64,000 bases of DNA from Streptomyces huiliensis (GTDB lineage: Bacteria; Actinomycetota; Actinomycetes; Streptomycetales; Streptomycetaceae): NCBI RefSeq assembly GCF_020037025.1, contig NZ_JAIQLH010000013.1:53025-117024 (forward strand), written 5' to 3'. The position numbers and the translations under genes are program-made. This document shows, one piece after another, positions 8,896 to 16,685 of this stretch (its first letter is position 1; each line of letters begins with the position of its first letter). The notes beneath the pieces were generated by a model that was not told the DNA's origin, searched no databases, and saw nothing but the letters and a program-made list of their open reading frames with translations.

Positions 8896-9057
8896 ATGGG
8901 GAAGCGCTTCTGGGAGGACGACCGGGGGCAGACTTCGGTCGAGTACCTGGGCATCATCGCCGTCGTGGTGGCGATCGTGCTCGTCCTCACGACGACGGAC
9001 TTCGGCACGGTGATCGCAAAAGCGATCATGGATCAGATTCAAAAAATCGCCAAGTGA
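8896..9057 (+). CDS. flp: Flp-type major pilin precursor
   Basis: This 53-residue prepilin carries the Flp signature: a short basic/acidic leader, cleavage site G11-Q12TSVEY with Glu at +5 and adjacent Tyr, a hydrophobic helix (LGIIAVVVAIVLVLTT) and a short tail ending in QIQKIAK. The Tad peptidase should cleave after G11 to give a pilin of 42 residues. ATG 8896 was chosen because GGAGGGG (8883-8889) sits six bases upstream; ATG 8890 is too close to it. The 287-bp gap upstream is the longest inside the assembly-gene block and probably contains a dedicated pilin promoter, which I cannot place. Confidence 0.88.
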   Translation: MGKRFWEDDRGQTSVEYLGIIAVVVAIVLVLTTTDFGTVIAKAIMDQIQKIAK

Positions 9058-9704
9058 CACCCGGCGCCGGGCCGTTCCGCCGCGCATCCATGCGGCATGA
9101 CGCGGGCCAGGCGTTCCCGCTGTACGTCGTGGCGGTCGCGGCACTCCTGTTCGCCGCGCTCGCCGTCTTCGCCGTCGGCATGGCGGGAGCCGCCAGGAAC
9201 GGCACCCGGTCCGCCGCCGACGCCGCCGCCCTCGCCGCCGCCCAGGACTACCGGGAACAGGCCTTCGCCGGCTTCCTCCGGGATCTCACCGCGCGGCCCG
9301 GCGGCGACTGGCGGCGCTGGTTCGACGGCCGCGGCGACGCCCCCGGCACCGCCTGCCGCACGGCGGAACGCCTCGCGCGCGACAACGGCGCCGACCTCAC
9401 CGGCCCCGGCTGCGCCCCGGCCCCCGGGCCGGACCCCACGACCCTGGCCTTCGACGTCACCGTCACCTCCCGCGACGGCGTCGGCACGTCCGTCGTCCCG
9501 GGAACCGAGGACGTCCACCCCACCGTCGGCTCCCGAGCCGTCGTGGCCCCCCGCTGCCGGCCCGCCCCGGCCGGGGACACCGGCACGCCGTTCGCCCGGT
9601 TCGACTGCGACGACGGGCCGCTGGCCGTCGACCCCGCCCACCCCGACCCCCGGCTCACGGCACGCACCCTGTTCGCCGTCCGCCTCGCCGCCACCGACCG
9701 ATGA
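9054..9704 (+). CDS. TadG-like pilus-associated membrane protein
   Basis: The 216-residue product has one N-terminal helix (YVVAVAALLFAALAVFAVGM) followed by the TadG/TadE-neighbourhood signature NGTRSAADAAALAAAQ, then an exported domain with four or more cysteines that may form disulfides. It begins like a pseudopilin (GQAFPL) but has no Glu at +5. GTG 9054 overlaps the pilin stop (GTGA), implying coupling to pilin translation; ATG 9090 is an alternative start. Neither has a strong ribosome site, so coupling is the likelier initiation mode. Confidence 0.78.
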   Translation: MTPGAGPFRRASMRHDAGQAFPLYVVAVAALLFAALAVFAVGMAGAARNGTRSAADAAALAAAQDYREQAFAGFLRDLTARPGGDWRRWFDGRGDAPGTACRTAERLARDNGADLTGPGCAPAPGPDPTTLAFDVTVTSRDGVGTSVVPGTEDVHPTVGSRAVVAPRCRPAPAGDTGTPFARFDCDDGPLAVDPAHPDPRLTARTLFAVRLAATDR

Positions 9705-9726
9705 CCCACGAGTGGAGGAACGCCAT

Positions 9727-10305
9727 ATGAGCACAGGGCGCCGACACCCCCGGGCCGTGCTGCCGGCGGTGCTCGCCGTCGCCGCGGTGCTCGCCCTCTC
9801 CGGCTGCGGAGGCGACGGCGACGGCGGCGACGACGCGAAGGCCTCGGACCGCCCGGCCACCGCCGACACCGGCGAACCCGCGCCGAAAGACCAGGGAAAC
9901 CCCTCGTCGTCCCGCGTCCTGGGAGAAATACGGAACGGCGACGGCATCGTCGTCACCATCACCTCCGCCGCACGCGAGGACGGCGGATTCGTCACGGTCC
10001 AGGGAACCGTCGCCAACCGCGGCGGAAAGATGTTCAACGCCCTCGAATGGCGCTCCAAGGAAACGGACATGAGATCGCAGTCCGCCGTCTCCGGCGCCAC
10101 CCTCGTCGACGCCAAGGGAAAGAAGCGCTACCTCGTCCTCCGGGACACCGACGGCCAATGCCTCTGCAGCACCGGCCTCACGGGGATCAAGCCGCAGGAA
10201 TCCCGGCCCCTCTTCGCCCAGTTCCCGGCGCCTCCCGCCGACGTCGCCCAGGTCGACTTCCAGATCCCCACCATGCCCTCCGTCCGCATCGCGCTCTCGG
10301 GATGA
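9727..10305 (+). CDS. Exported lipoprotein of the Tad locus
   Basis: The 192-residue product has a lipoprotein signal peptide ending in the lipobox LSGC, then a flexible Gly/Asp linker and a compact domain of about 120 residues containing a CLCS pair. Lipid anchoring would place it on the outer face of the membrane. The fold resembles small Ig-like FxLYD/DUF4352-type lipoprotein domains, but no family is certain. GGAGG precedes the ATG. It lies 22 bp after the TadG-like gene and 3 bp before the OmpA gene, so it is in the pilus operon. Confidence 0.8.
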   Translation: MSTGRRHPRAVLPAVLAVAAVLALSGCGGDGDGGDDAKASDRPATADTGEPAPKDQGNPSSSRVLGEIRNGDGIVVTITSAAREDGGFVTVQGTVANRGGKMFNALEWRSKETDMRSQSAVSGATLVDAKGKKRYLVLRDTDGQCLCSTGLTGIKPQESRPLFAQFPAPPADVAQVDFQIPTMPSVRIALSG

Positions 10306-10308
10306 CCC

Positions 10309-10941
10309 GTGACCCGCCACCCGCCGACACCGCCCACCCTCCGCCGCGGCCCCCTGGCCGCGGCACTCCTCACGGCAGCCGCCCTCCTCACCGCCGCGCC
10401 GGCCCCCGCGCACGCCACGGGCCCCGGCGACCCGGCCCGCAGCGAGCCGCCCGTCCCCCTGGACGCCCACGCCTCCGGACTCCGGTTGCGCAAAGGCGCC
10501 AAACTCGCTCCCGGCCGCGTCCTCGACATCAAATCCGTCATCGAGACCGGCAACGGCACCGAACGCCGAGTGGACACCAACACGAACGTCACCTTCGCCC
10601 TCCAAGCCGAAGTCCTCTTCGACAAGGACAGTTCATCCCTCAACGGAGCCGCCGCCCAACGCATCAAGACCATCGCCGACGAAGTCAGGAAACAACGCGC
10701 CACCACCCTCCGCGTCTTCGGATTCACCGACAACCTGGGATCCGCCGACCACGGGGCGCTCCTCTCCAAGGAGCGCGCCAACGCCGTACAACGCCAACTC
10801 GCCAAGGAACTCGGCTCGTCCTCGATCTCCTACCAGATCCGCGGCTACGGCGAGGACTACCCCATCGCCGACAACGCCACGGAAGACGGCCGCCGTAAGA
10901 ACCGCCGCGTGGAGGTCAGCTTCCCCCGCCAAGGCCGGTGA
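10309..10941 (+). CDS. Secreted OmpA-family peptidoglycan-binding protein
   Basis: The 210-residue protein has an N-terminal signal peptide (LAAALLTAAALLTAAPAPAHA) and a C-terminal OmpA-like domain (about 95-207). The domain contains the family hallmarks FTDNLGSADHGALLSKERA and NRRVEV; the Asp and Arg in these motifs bind diaminopimelate in the family. It therefore probably binds the cell wall and could anchor or guide the pilus through thick peptidoglycan, replacing the secretin-associated parts of Gram-negative Tad systems. The start is GTG, 3 bp after the lipoprotein stop. Confidence 0.88.
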   Translation: MTRHPPTPPTLRRGPLAAALLTAAALLTAAPAPAHATGPGDPARSEPPVPLDAHASGLRLRKGAKLAPGRVLDIKSVIETGNGTERRVDTNTNVTFALQAEVLFDKDSSSLNGAAAQRIKTIADEVRKQRATTLRVFGFTDNLGSADHGALLSKERANAVQRQLAKELGSSSISYQIRGYGEDYPIADNATEDGRRKNRRVEVSFPRQGR

Positions 10942-11098
10942 ACAACCGCCACCGGCCCGGCACCGTCCTCGACGCCCGCGCCTGCGAGGTCACCTCCCTC
11001 ACCGCCTGACCCGCCCCTCCGACACCTCGCCAACCACCGCCCCCAGGCGGCAGGATGGGCCCTCCGAAAGCCCTGATGGCGAACGAGGGAGGCGGTAC

Positions 11099-12346
11099 GT
11101 GACGGGCGGTACGAGGCGGTCGGCACGGAAGGGAGCCGGCGCCCTGCGGCTGGCCCTCGCCCTCGGCGCGTTCACCACGACGGCTACCCCCGCGACCGCC
11201 GCGCCCGGCGGGACGGAGAACGCCGGCCCTCCGGCCGCCTACCGCATGGCTCCCGATGCCCAGGAGATCCACGGAGCACCGGCCGCCACCGCCGCCCCAC
11301 CCCTCGTACCCGGCGACCGCACGGCGACGGACACCATCGCCCCCGGCGAACGGAAGTTCTACGGCGTCCTCCTGGACGGCACCTCCGACACCTACGTCTC
11401 CGCCGTCGCCGCACCCCGCCCGGGCGGCGCACCCGGCCTGCGCGACGGTATCGACGTGTCGCTGCAACGCGCCGACGGCACCCGTTGCGGCCCGGCCCGC
11501 CACCGCTCCTTCCTCGCCGAAGGCGGCGCCTACCCCCTCGCCGACCGGGTCGAACGCCTCGCCGGAACGGACGGGCCCTGCGCGGGGGCCGGCACGTACC
11601 ACTTCGTCGTGACCCGGGGCGACGCGGACGGCGGCGACTCCGACCCCGTTCCATTGGAGCTCACCACCGTCACCCGCCACCCAACGGCCGCGGCCACCTC
11701 CCCTTCCACGCCCGACACATGGAGCTCCGAACCGCCACCGGGCCCCACCGGACCGGCACAGCACATCACCGGGGGCAGCGGCTTCAACGACGCGGCCGAC
11801 GTCCGGACGGGCACCTGGAAGGACACGATCCGACCGGGGGAGACCCGCTTCTACCGGACCCCGGTCACCACCGGCCGCCAACTGTTCGCGAAAGCGACCT
11901 TCGGCGACGCCCCAGGACGCGTCCCCTACACCGCCAACGGCGTCCGCCTCGGCCTGAACGACGCCACCCGCGGCCACGTCACGAACCGGACCGACGGCTA
12001 CCAGGGCCACCCCGTCTCCGTCCCGCTCGCCGCGCCCCCGCCCGGACGGGCGACCGGGCCCGAGGGCTGGTACTACCTACAGGTCAGTCTGAACGCCAAG
12101 GCAGCGTACGGACGTTCGGAAGCGGTGCCCATCACGCTCACCGTCGCCACCGCACCGGCCCGGAGCGGGCCGGCCGCACCCCGCACTCACCGCGGGCCCG
12201 ACGGCACGGCCGTCCGCGGCGCGGCAGTGGCCCCGGGCCCGGACGGACGCCTGCGGGCCGTCGGCTACGCCGGCATCGGCACCGGATCGGCGCTCCTCCT
12301 GGGCCTCGGCGGCTGGTACCTGGCGGCCCGCAGACCGGAGGAGTGA
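11099..12346 (+). CDS. Secreted type I membrane protein of the Tad locus
   Basis: The 415-residue protein has a signal peptide (LRLALALGAFTTTATPATAA), two repeats of a domain with the shape DTIAPGERKFYGVLLD (about residue 80) and DTIRPGETRFYRTPV (about 243), and a C-terminal transmembrane helix followed by RRPEE. The repeats suggest two related beta-rich extracellular domains. It would be displayed at the cell surface. GGGAGG lies upstream of the GTG. It follows the OmpA gene by 157 bp. The family is not recognised; proteins with this layout accompany Streptomyces pilus-type loci. Confidence 0.7.
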   Translation: MTGGTRRSARKGAGALRLALALGAFTTTATPATAAPGGTENAGPPAAYRMAPDAQEIHGAPAATAAPPLVPGDRTATDTIAPGERKFYGVLLDGTSDTYVSAVAAPRPGGAPGLRDGIDVSLQRADGTRCGPARHRSFLAEGGAYPLADRVERLAGTDGPCAGAGTYHFVVTRGDADGGDSDPVPLELTTVTRHPTAAATSPSTPDTWSSEPPPGPTGPAQHITGGSGFNDAADVRTGTWKDTIRPGETRFYRTPVTTGRQLFAKATFGDAPGRVPYTANGVRLGLNDATRGHVTNRTDGYQGHPVSVPLAAPPPGRATGPEGWYYLQVSLNAKAAYGRSEAVPITLTVATAPARSGPAAPRTHRGPDGTAVRGAAVAPGPDGRLRAVGYAGIGTGSALLLGLGGWYLAARRPEE

Positions 12347-12359
12347 GCCGCCGGTTCCT

Positions 12360-12752
12360 TCACTCGGACGCGACGGGCGCGATCCGCACCCGCGCTCCCC
12401 GGCACAGCCCCCACCGCGCCATGGCCCCGGCCGCCGACTCCAGCACGTGACGGGCCGTCGGGCGAGGCCGGCCGAGGCGGTGCGGAGGCATGGTGCGTAC
12501 GGCGAGCACCCGCATGTCCCGGCTCAAGTAGGCGACGTCGATCGGGAACCGCATCCCGAAGGTGTGCACCGACCCGGCCGGGGTCAGCAGCATGGCCCCC
12601 TCGATGCCGTCTCGCCCGAGCAGCCCGCGGGTCCGAGCCCGGTAGGAGGCGGCGACCTCCACCGGGATCGAGGGCATCGCCGAGAGCACGTGGTCCACCG
12701 GCTCGACGGACTCGATGGTGAGACCGGTGAAGCCGTCCACCCATCCTGGCAT
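12360..12752 (-). CDS. DUF192 family protein
   Basis: The 131-residue protein carries the DUF192 core: RTRGLLGRDGIEGAMLL, then VHTFGMRFPIDVAYL and a C-terminal VLE..AG.. segment. The function of the family is unknown. The ATG at 12752 was preferred to the overlapping GTG at 12758 because GAAGGG is eight bases from it. It points against the pilus genes; its stop is 13 bp from the stop of the secreted protein gene. DUF192 genes commonly sit beside Tad prepilin peptidase genes, as here. Confidence 0.85.
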   Translation of the reverse strand: MPGWVDGFTGLTIESVEPVDHVLSAMPSIPVEVAASYRARTRGLLGRDGIEGAMLLTPAGSVHTFGMRFPIDVAYLSRDMRVLAVRTMPPHRLGRPRPTARHVLESAAGAMARWGLCRGARVRIAPVASE

Positions 12753-12886
12753 CGGCACGGCCCTTCATTCGGGGGAGTCTCGCCCTATCAGCCTTCCAGG
12801 TGGCCAAGTTATCCACATCCGACGAGTCGTCCACAGCTTTCCCGCGGATCGGCCCACCCCCTCCCCGAGCTCCGTAATCTCTGCGC

Positions 12887-13627
12887 ATGAACTGGTTGTT
12901 GATGGTGCTCGTGGCCTCGGCCGCCCTCTACGGAACCCTGGCCGGCGCCCTGGTACCGGGCGCCCGCTACCGGCTGTCGGTCGAGCCGAACGAACCCTGG
13001 CGGACGACGGCCCCCTGCGGGCACGCGCTCGGCGGCGGGATCGGAGGGGGACGGTGTGCGGCGTGCGGGAGGGCGAGATACGGGCCGGGGGCGGTGTGGC
13101 CGGCCGGAGCGGCGGCCGTGATGTGCGCGGTGACGGCAGCGGCCGTCGGCCCGCGACCCGAACTCGCCGTGTGGCTCCTGGTGATACCGGTGGGCCTGGT
13201 GCTCGCGGGAGTCGACTGGGCCGTGCACCGGTTACCGGACGTCCTGACACTGCCATTGGCGGGGAGTACTGCCGTCCTGCTGGGACTGGCGACCCTGCTG
13301 CCGGCGTCCGGCGGGACCTGGACCGGTTCCCTGCTCGGAGCCGTGACGCTCGGCGGCGCCTACCTCCTGCTGTTCCTGGCGCACCCGGCCGGGATGGGGT
13401 TCGGCGACGTCAAGCTGGCCGCCGGGCTGGGCTGCGCCCTGGGCTGGTACGGCTGGGGCGTCCTGATACTCGGCGGCCTCGCGGGATTGCTGCTCGGCTC
13501 GGTGTACGGCCTAGCGCTGCTGCTCACCCGCCGAGCCGGACGCGGCACCACCATGCCCCTCGGCCCCTTCCTCCTCGCCGGAGCCTGGCTGGCCCTCCTG
13601 GCGGGCGGGTGGTCGGCACGGCCGTGA
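12887..13627 (+). CDS. A24-family prepilin peptidase (Tad type)
   Basis: This 246-residue membrane aspartyl peptidase should cleave the Flp pilin and pseudopilin leaders. Both catalytic aspartates are visible: D110 in GVDWAVHRLPD and D174 in GMGFGDVKL, the GxGD motif. The cytoplasmic loop near residues 44-60 has Cys residues (C44, C57, C60) reminiscent of the zinc site of long prepilin peptidases. There are about six to seven hydrophobic helices. It is separated from the assembly genes by the opposed DUF192 gene, so it is expressed separately. Confidence 0.92.
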   Translation: MNWLLMVLVASAALYGTLAGALVPGARYRLSVEPNEPWRTTAPCGHALGGGIGGGRCAACGRARYGPGAVWPAGAAAVMCAVTAAAVGPRPELAVWLLVIPVGLVLAGVDWAVHRLPDVLTLPLAGSTAVLLGLATLLPASGGTWTGSLLGAVTLGGAYLLLFLAHPAGMGFGDVKLAAGLGCALGWYGWGVLILGGLAGLLLGSVYGLALLLTRRAGRGTTMPLGPFLLAGAWLALLAGGWSARP

Positions 13628-13876
13628 AGGGGGCGGCGGGCGGGGTGGGGGATGGGGAGGGAGGGGAGGGGGGAGGGGGGAGCCCCCCCCATTCGGCCCA
13701 CCCCCGTCAAGCCGACGCCGACTTTGTGCAACATTTCGATGAAGGTGACGGAGAGCACTCCCACCCGGTGATCACTTGGCTGGTTCTACACCGTAGCCCC
13801 AGTGCTGACATGGAGGAACGGCAATTCCGCGACCCGCCACACCACTCGTTTCAAGATCAACAACTGTGCCGAAAGT
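13628..13876. other. Intergenic region between prepilin peptidase and 6C RNA
   Basis: The first 70 bases after the peptidase stop are extremely G-rich (runs of G3-G6 ending in a C8 run), and could form a hairpin between the G- and C-tracts near 13665-13690. The rest is less GC-rich than its surroundings and probably contains the promoter for the small RNA. Open frames here are not supported as genes. Confidence 0.4.
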
Positions 13877-13990
13877 CAGCGCGCCACGCTATGTCACCCC
13901 CGCCGATGCGCGCTGCACCCCCTCCGACCGGTTATGGTGGAAACCCCCCCTCGGGCCGGTCCGTATCCCCCCCACGGACCGGCCCGTTTT
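13877..13990 (+). ncRNA. 6C small RNA
   Basis: The segment has the layout of the actinobacterial 6C RNA: C-rich loops exposed on hairpins and an intrinsic terminator. CAGCGCGC (13877-13884) pairs with GCGCGCTG (13908-13915) around a loop with CCCCC; further C5-C7 runs follow; then GGGCCGGTCCGT pairs with ACGGACCGGCCC around a loop containing seven C, followed by TTTTT. In mycobacteria the 6C RNA also lies beside the CpaE-like gene of the Tad locus, matching the context here. The 5' end is not determined and may lie upstream. It likely acts on G-rich mRNA leaders; targets here are unknown. Confidence 0.8.
13953..13990 (+). terminator. Intrinsic terminator of the 6C RNA
   Basis: A perfect 12-bp GC stem (GGGCCGGTCCGT / ACGGACCGGCCC) with a C-rich loop is followed directly by TTTTT. 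It is one of the few terminators in the window with a true T-tract. Confidence 0.85.
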
Positions 13991-14312
13991 TCGTGGCGTG
14001 ATGTCACTCTGCGTATGGATTCGTGCGACTCCAGACAGTTGTGATCCGCATCCGGTGGAATTCCGGCGCGGGAAGCGCGCCGGAATCACCCACGATTCAT
14101 GCACAAACCATTCGCGATGCGTCCACCCTCGCGTACGGGAAGCGCACCCAGCGTCACGCGAACCCACAGGCGGCCGCCCGTCCCCGCGCGCCCCACCCGC
14201 ACCGACGGGGACGCTCCGAGCCGGACGGCTCCGGGCGAGCCTCCACCGCCGCCGCGCGCGAGCCGCCCGACCCCCGGATCCCCGAGGACCCCCGCGAGGT
14301 CCCCGAGGATCT
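13991..14312. other. Intergenic region with an 11-bp hairpin
   Basis: No gene is visible between the 6C terminator and the aldo/keto reductase stop. A perfect inverted repeat, ATTCCGGCGCG / CGCGCCGGAAT with a 5-base loop, lies at 14060-14086 without a T-tract and may terminate leftward transcription. The remainder is C-rich with no motif I can name. Confidence 0.5.
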
Positions 14313-15356
14313 TTACGAGCCGCCGCGATTCGCCCAGATGTTGACCCCTTCCGTGCTCACCGCGAAGGAATCGATCTCAGCCAGTTCTTCCCCGGTCAAT
14401 TCCGGTCCCTCCAGCGCCGCCACATTCGCCTCCAGCTGCCCCACGCTGGAAGCGCCGATCAGCGCCGAGGTCATCCGCTCGTCCCGCAGCACCCAGCGCA
14501 GCGCCAGCTGCGCCAGCGACTGCCCGCGGCGCCGCGCGATCCCGTCCAGCCCGCGCAGCCGGCGCAACAGGTCCTCGCCGAGCAGCGTCGGATCCAGCGA
14601 CGTGCCCTTCGCGGCGCGCGACCCCACCGGGACCTCGCCGCCCAGGTACTTGTCCGTGAGCAGCCCCTGCGCCAGCGGCGCGAACGAGATGCAGCCCATG
14701 CCCTCGTCCTCCAGGGCGTCGAGCAGGCCGTCGTCCTCCGTCCACCGATTGATCATGGAGTAGGAGGGCTGGTGGATCAGCGCGGGCACGCCCATCTCGC
14801 GCAGCAGCCGTGCGGCCTCCCTGGTCTGCTCCGCCGAGTACGAGGAGACGCCGGCGTAGAGCGCCTTGCCCTGCCGAACGGCGGACGCGAGGGCGCCCAT
14901 CGTCTCCTCCAGCGGGGTGTGCGGGTCGAAGCGGTGCGAGTAGAAGATATCGACGTAATCGACACCCATTCGGACCAGTGACGCGTCGAGGGACGAGAGC
15001 AGGTATTTCCGGGAACCCCATTCGCCGTACGGCCCGGGGTGCATCAGATAGCCGGCCTTCGTGGAGAGGATCAGCTCGTCGCGGTAGGGCCGGAAGTCCT
15101 GGGCGAAGAGCTTGCCGAAGTTCAGTTCGGCGGAACCGGGCGGCGGTCCGTAGTTGTTGGCCAGATCGAAGTGGGTGATCCCCAGGTCGAAGGCGCGCCG
15201 GAGAATGGCGCGCTGTGAGGCCAGAGTGCGGTCGTCCCCGAAGTTGTGCCACAGTCCGAGGGAGATGGCGGGCAGCTTGAGCCCGCTGCGGCCCGTACGC
15301 CGGTACTCCATGGAGTCGTAGCGTGTTTCGGCCGCGCGGTAGTGCGAATCGGTCAT
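14313..15356 (-). CDS. Aldo/keto reductase (L-glyceraldehyde 3-phosphate reductase-like)
   Basis: The 347-residue protein is an NADPH-dependent aldo/keto reductase of the YghZ/potassium-channel beta-subunit group. Visible signatures are FDLANNYGPPPG (catalytic Asp and Tyr), LILSTKAGY (Lys) and DIFYSHRFD (His), with the C-terminal nucleotide-binding LIGASSVGQLEAN. YghZ detoxifies methylglyoxal and reduces L-glyceraldehyde 3-phosphate; the substrate here is inferred. The start ATG begins MTDSHYRAAETRYD; longer in-frame extension runs antisense through the uppS gene and is rejected. Confidence 0.9.
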   Translation of the reverse strand: MTDSHYRAAETRYDSMEYRRTGRSGLKLPAISLGLWHNFGDDRTLASQRAILRRAFDLGITHFDLANNYGPPPGSAELNFGKLFAQDFRPYRDELILSTKAGYLMHPGPYGEWGSRKYLLSSLDASLVRMGVDYVDIFYSHRFDPHTPLEETMGALASAVRQGKALYAGVSSYSAEQTREAARLLREMGVPALIHQPSYSMINRWTEDDGLLDALEDEGMGCISFAPLAQGLLTDKYLGGEVPVGSRAAKGTSLDPTLLGEDLLRRLRGLDGIARRRGQSLAQLALRWVLRDERMTSALIGASSVGQLEANVAALEGPELTGEELAEIDSFAVSTEGVNIWANRGGS

Positions 15357-15393
15357 GTCGCCACTGACTATCACGGCCCGGTGACCGGCCGAG

Positions 15394-15424
15394 TTGGGTC
15401 CTCGCGACACGCTGGCAGTAATGT
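15394..15424 (+). promoter_or_regulatory. Candidate promoter for the cis-prenyltransferase gene
   Basis: TTGGGT (15394-15399) and TAATGT (15419-15424) are separated by 19 bases in the divergent region, about 60 bases before the uppS start. The match is fair for a HrdB-type promoter and untested. Confidence 0.4.
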
Positions 15425-15482
15425 GGCGCCCTCGGGTGCCCGCAGTGGCGGGGAACCGCAGTGGCATGGAGGGGCTGGAAAC

Positions 15483-16244
15483 GTGAAGTTGCGCGACCTG
15501 GTGTACAGGCTCTACGCACACCGGGTGGAAGGCCGCCTCGACCACGCCCAGGTGCCCAAGCACATCGGCGTCATCCTGGACGGCAACCGTCGCTGGGCCC
15601 GGGCTGACGGGCGGACCCCGGAGCAGGGCCACCAGGCCGGCGCGGACAAGATCCAGGAGCTCCTGGGCTGGTGCGACGAGACGGACGTCGAGGTCGTCAC
15701 CCTGTGGATGCTCTCGACCGACAACCTGGACCGGCCGGCGAAGGAGCTGACGCCGCTCCTCGGCATCATCGAGAACACGGTCCGCGGGCTGGCCGCCGAC
15801 GGCCGCTGGCGCGTCCACCACGTGGGGCAGCTCGACCTGCTCCCGGCCGAGACGCAGACCGTCCTGAAAGAGGCCGAGCAGGCCACGCTGGACGTCAAGG
15901 GAATACTCGTCAACGTGGCCGTGGGTTACGGCGGCCGGCAGGAAATCGCGGACGCCGTCCGTTCCCTGATCCTGGAAGCCGCCGACAACGGCACGTCGTT
16001 CGAGGAACTGGCCGAGAAGGTCGACGTCGAGCACATCACCAAGCACCTCTACACGCGCGGCCAGCCCGACCCGGACCTCATCATCCGCACGAGCGGCGAA
16101 CAGCGGCTGTCCGGCTTCATGCTCTGGCAGAGCGCGCATTCCGAGTACTACTTCTGCGAGGTTTTCTGGCCGGCCTTCCGCAAGGTCGACTTCCTCCGCG
16201 CACTGCGTGATTATGCGGCGCGCCACCGGCGTTACGGATACTGA
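15483..16244 (+). CDS. uppS: Isoprenyl transferase (cis-prenyltransferase, UppS family)
   Basis: The 253-residue enzyme condenses isopentenyl diphosphate with an allylic diphosphate in cis, feeding undecaprenyl carrier or short-chain Z-prenyl diphosphate synthesis. Signatures: HIGVILDGNRRWAR (catalytic Asp), TLWMLSTDNL, and the C-terminal RTSGEQRLSGFMLWQSAHSE with AFRKVDFLRAL. Actinobacteria usually have two paralogues, a long-chain and a short-chain enzyme; which one this is cannot be told by eye. The GTG start follows GGAGGGG. Confidence 0.93.
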   Translation: MKLRDLVYRLYAHRVEGRLDHAQVPKHIGVILDGNRRWARADGRTPEQGHQAGADKIQELLGWCDETDVEVVTLWMLSTDNLDRPAKELTPLLGIIENTVRGLAADGRWRVHHVGQLDLLPAETQTVLKEAEQATLDVKGILVNVAVGYGGRQEIADAVRSLILEAADNGTSFEELAEKVDVEHITKHLYTRGQPDPDLIIRTSGEQRLSGFMLWQSAHSEYYFCEVFWPAFRKVDFLRALRDYAARHRRYGY

Positions 16245-16685
16245 ACGGACCTGCCGGACGCGGGCCCGCGAGCGCTCGCCGTACGGGCCGTCACGGCCCT
16301 TGTCCCGCATGTGCGCTGGGCGATTGCCCGATGTCACCGTGTTGCCGGCCGGACCGCCGTGGCGGTCCGGTGATCGGTCGTTCACCTGCTCGTCGCATAT
16401 GCCGTTGCATGGTCAAGCGCTTCGGCGGGAATATCCCTTCCAGGCCGGCGGTCGCCCCAATGACCGTCGCTCTGCCAGCGGGCGGCATGGGGCCGTCCGC
16501 CCGGGAGGCCCTTTGCGACGGACGAAGCCCGCGACGGCTGAGCGGTGCAGGCGGATCCTGCCGCCCCTGCGGGTCGCGCGGAGGACGTGGGGGGTCGTAG
16601 CCCGGCCCCCGGAGGGCGTGGACCCGGCCCCTTCCCCGCGACCCAGGTCGCGTCCAGACCTCTCCCCGAGGGGGTTCGTGCACCC
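16245..16685. other. Intergenic region between uppS and the PhoH-like gene
   Basis: No gene is supported in these 441 bases. A perfect 10-bp inverted repeat, CCGGACCGCC-GT-GGCGGTCCGG (16349-16370), is probably the uppS terminator although it lacks a T-tract. The AT-richer patch at 16370-16440 may hold the promoter of the downstream gene. Confidence 0.5.

Noticed and set aside
13802..14044. 80-residue open frame (MLTWRNGNSATRH...)
   Set aside because: It runs through the 6C RNA and its terminator, has no ribosome site and no coding-type third-position bias.
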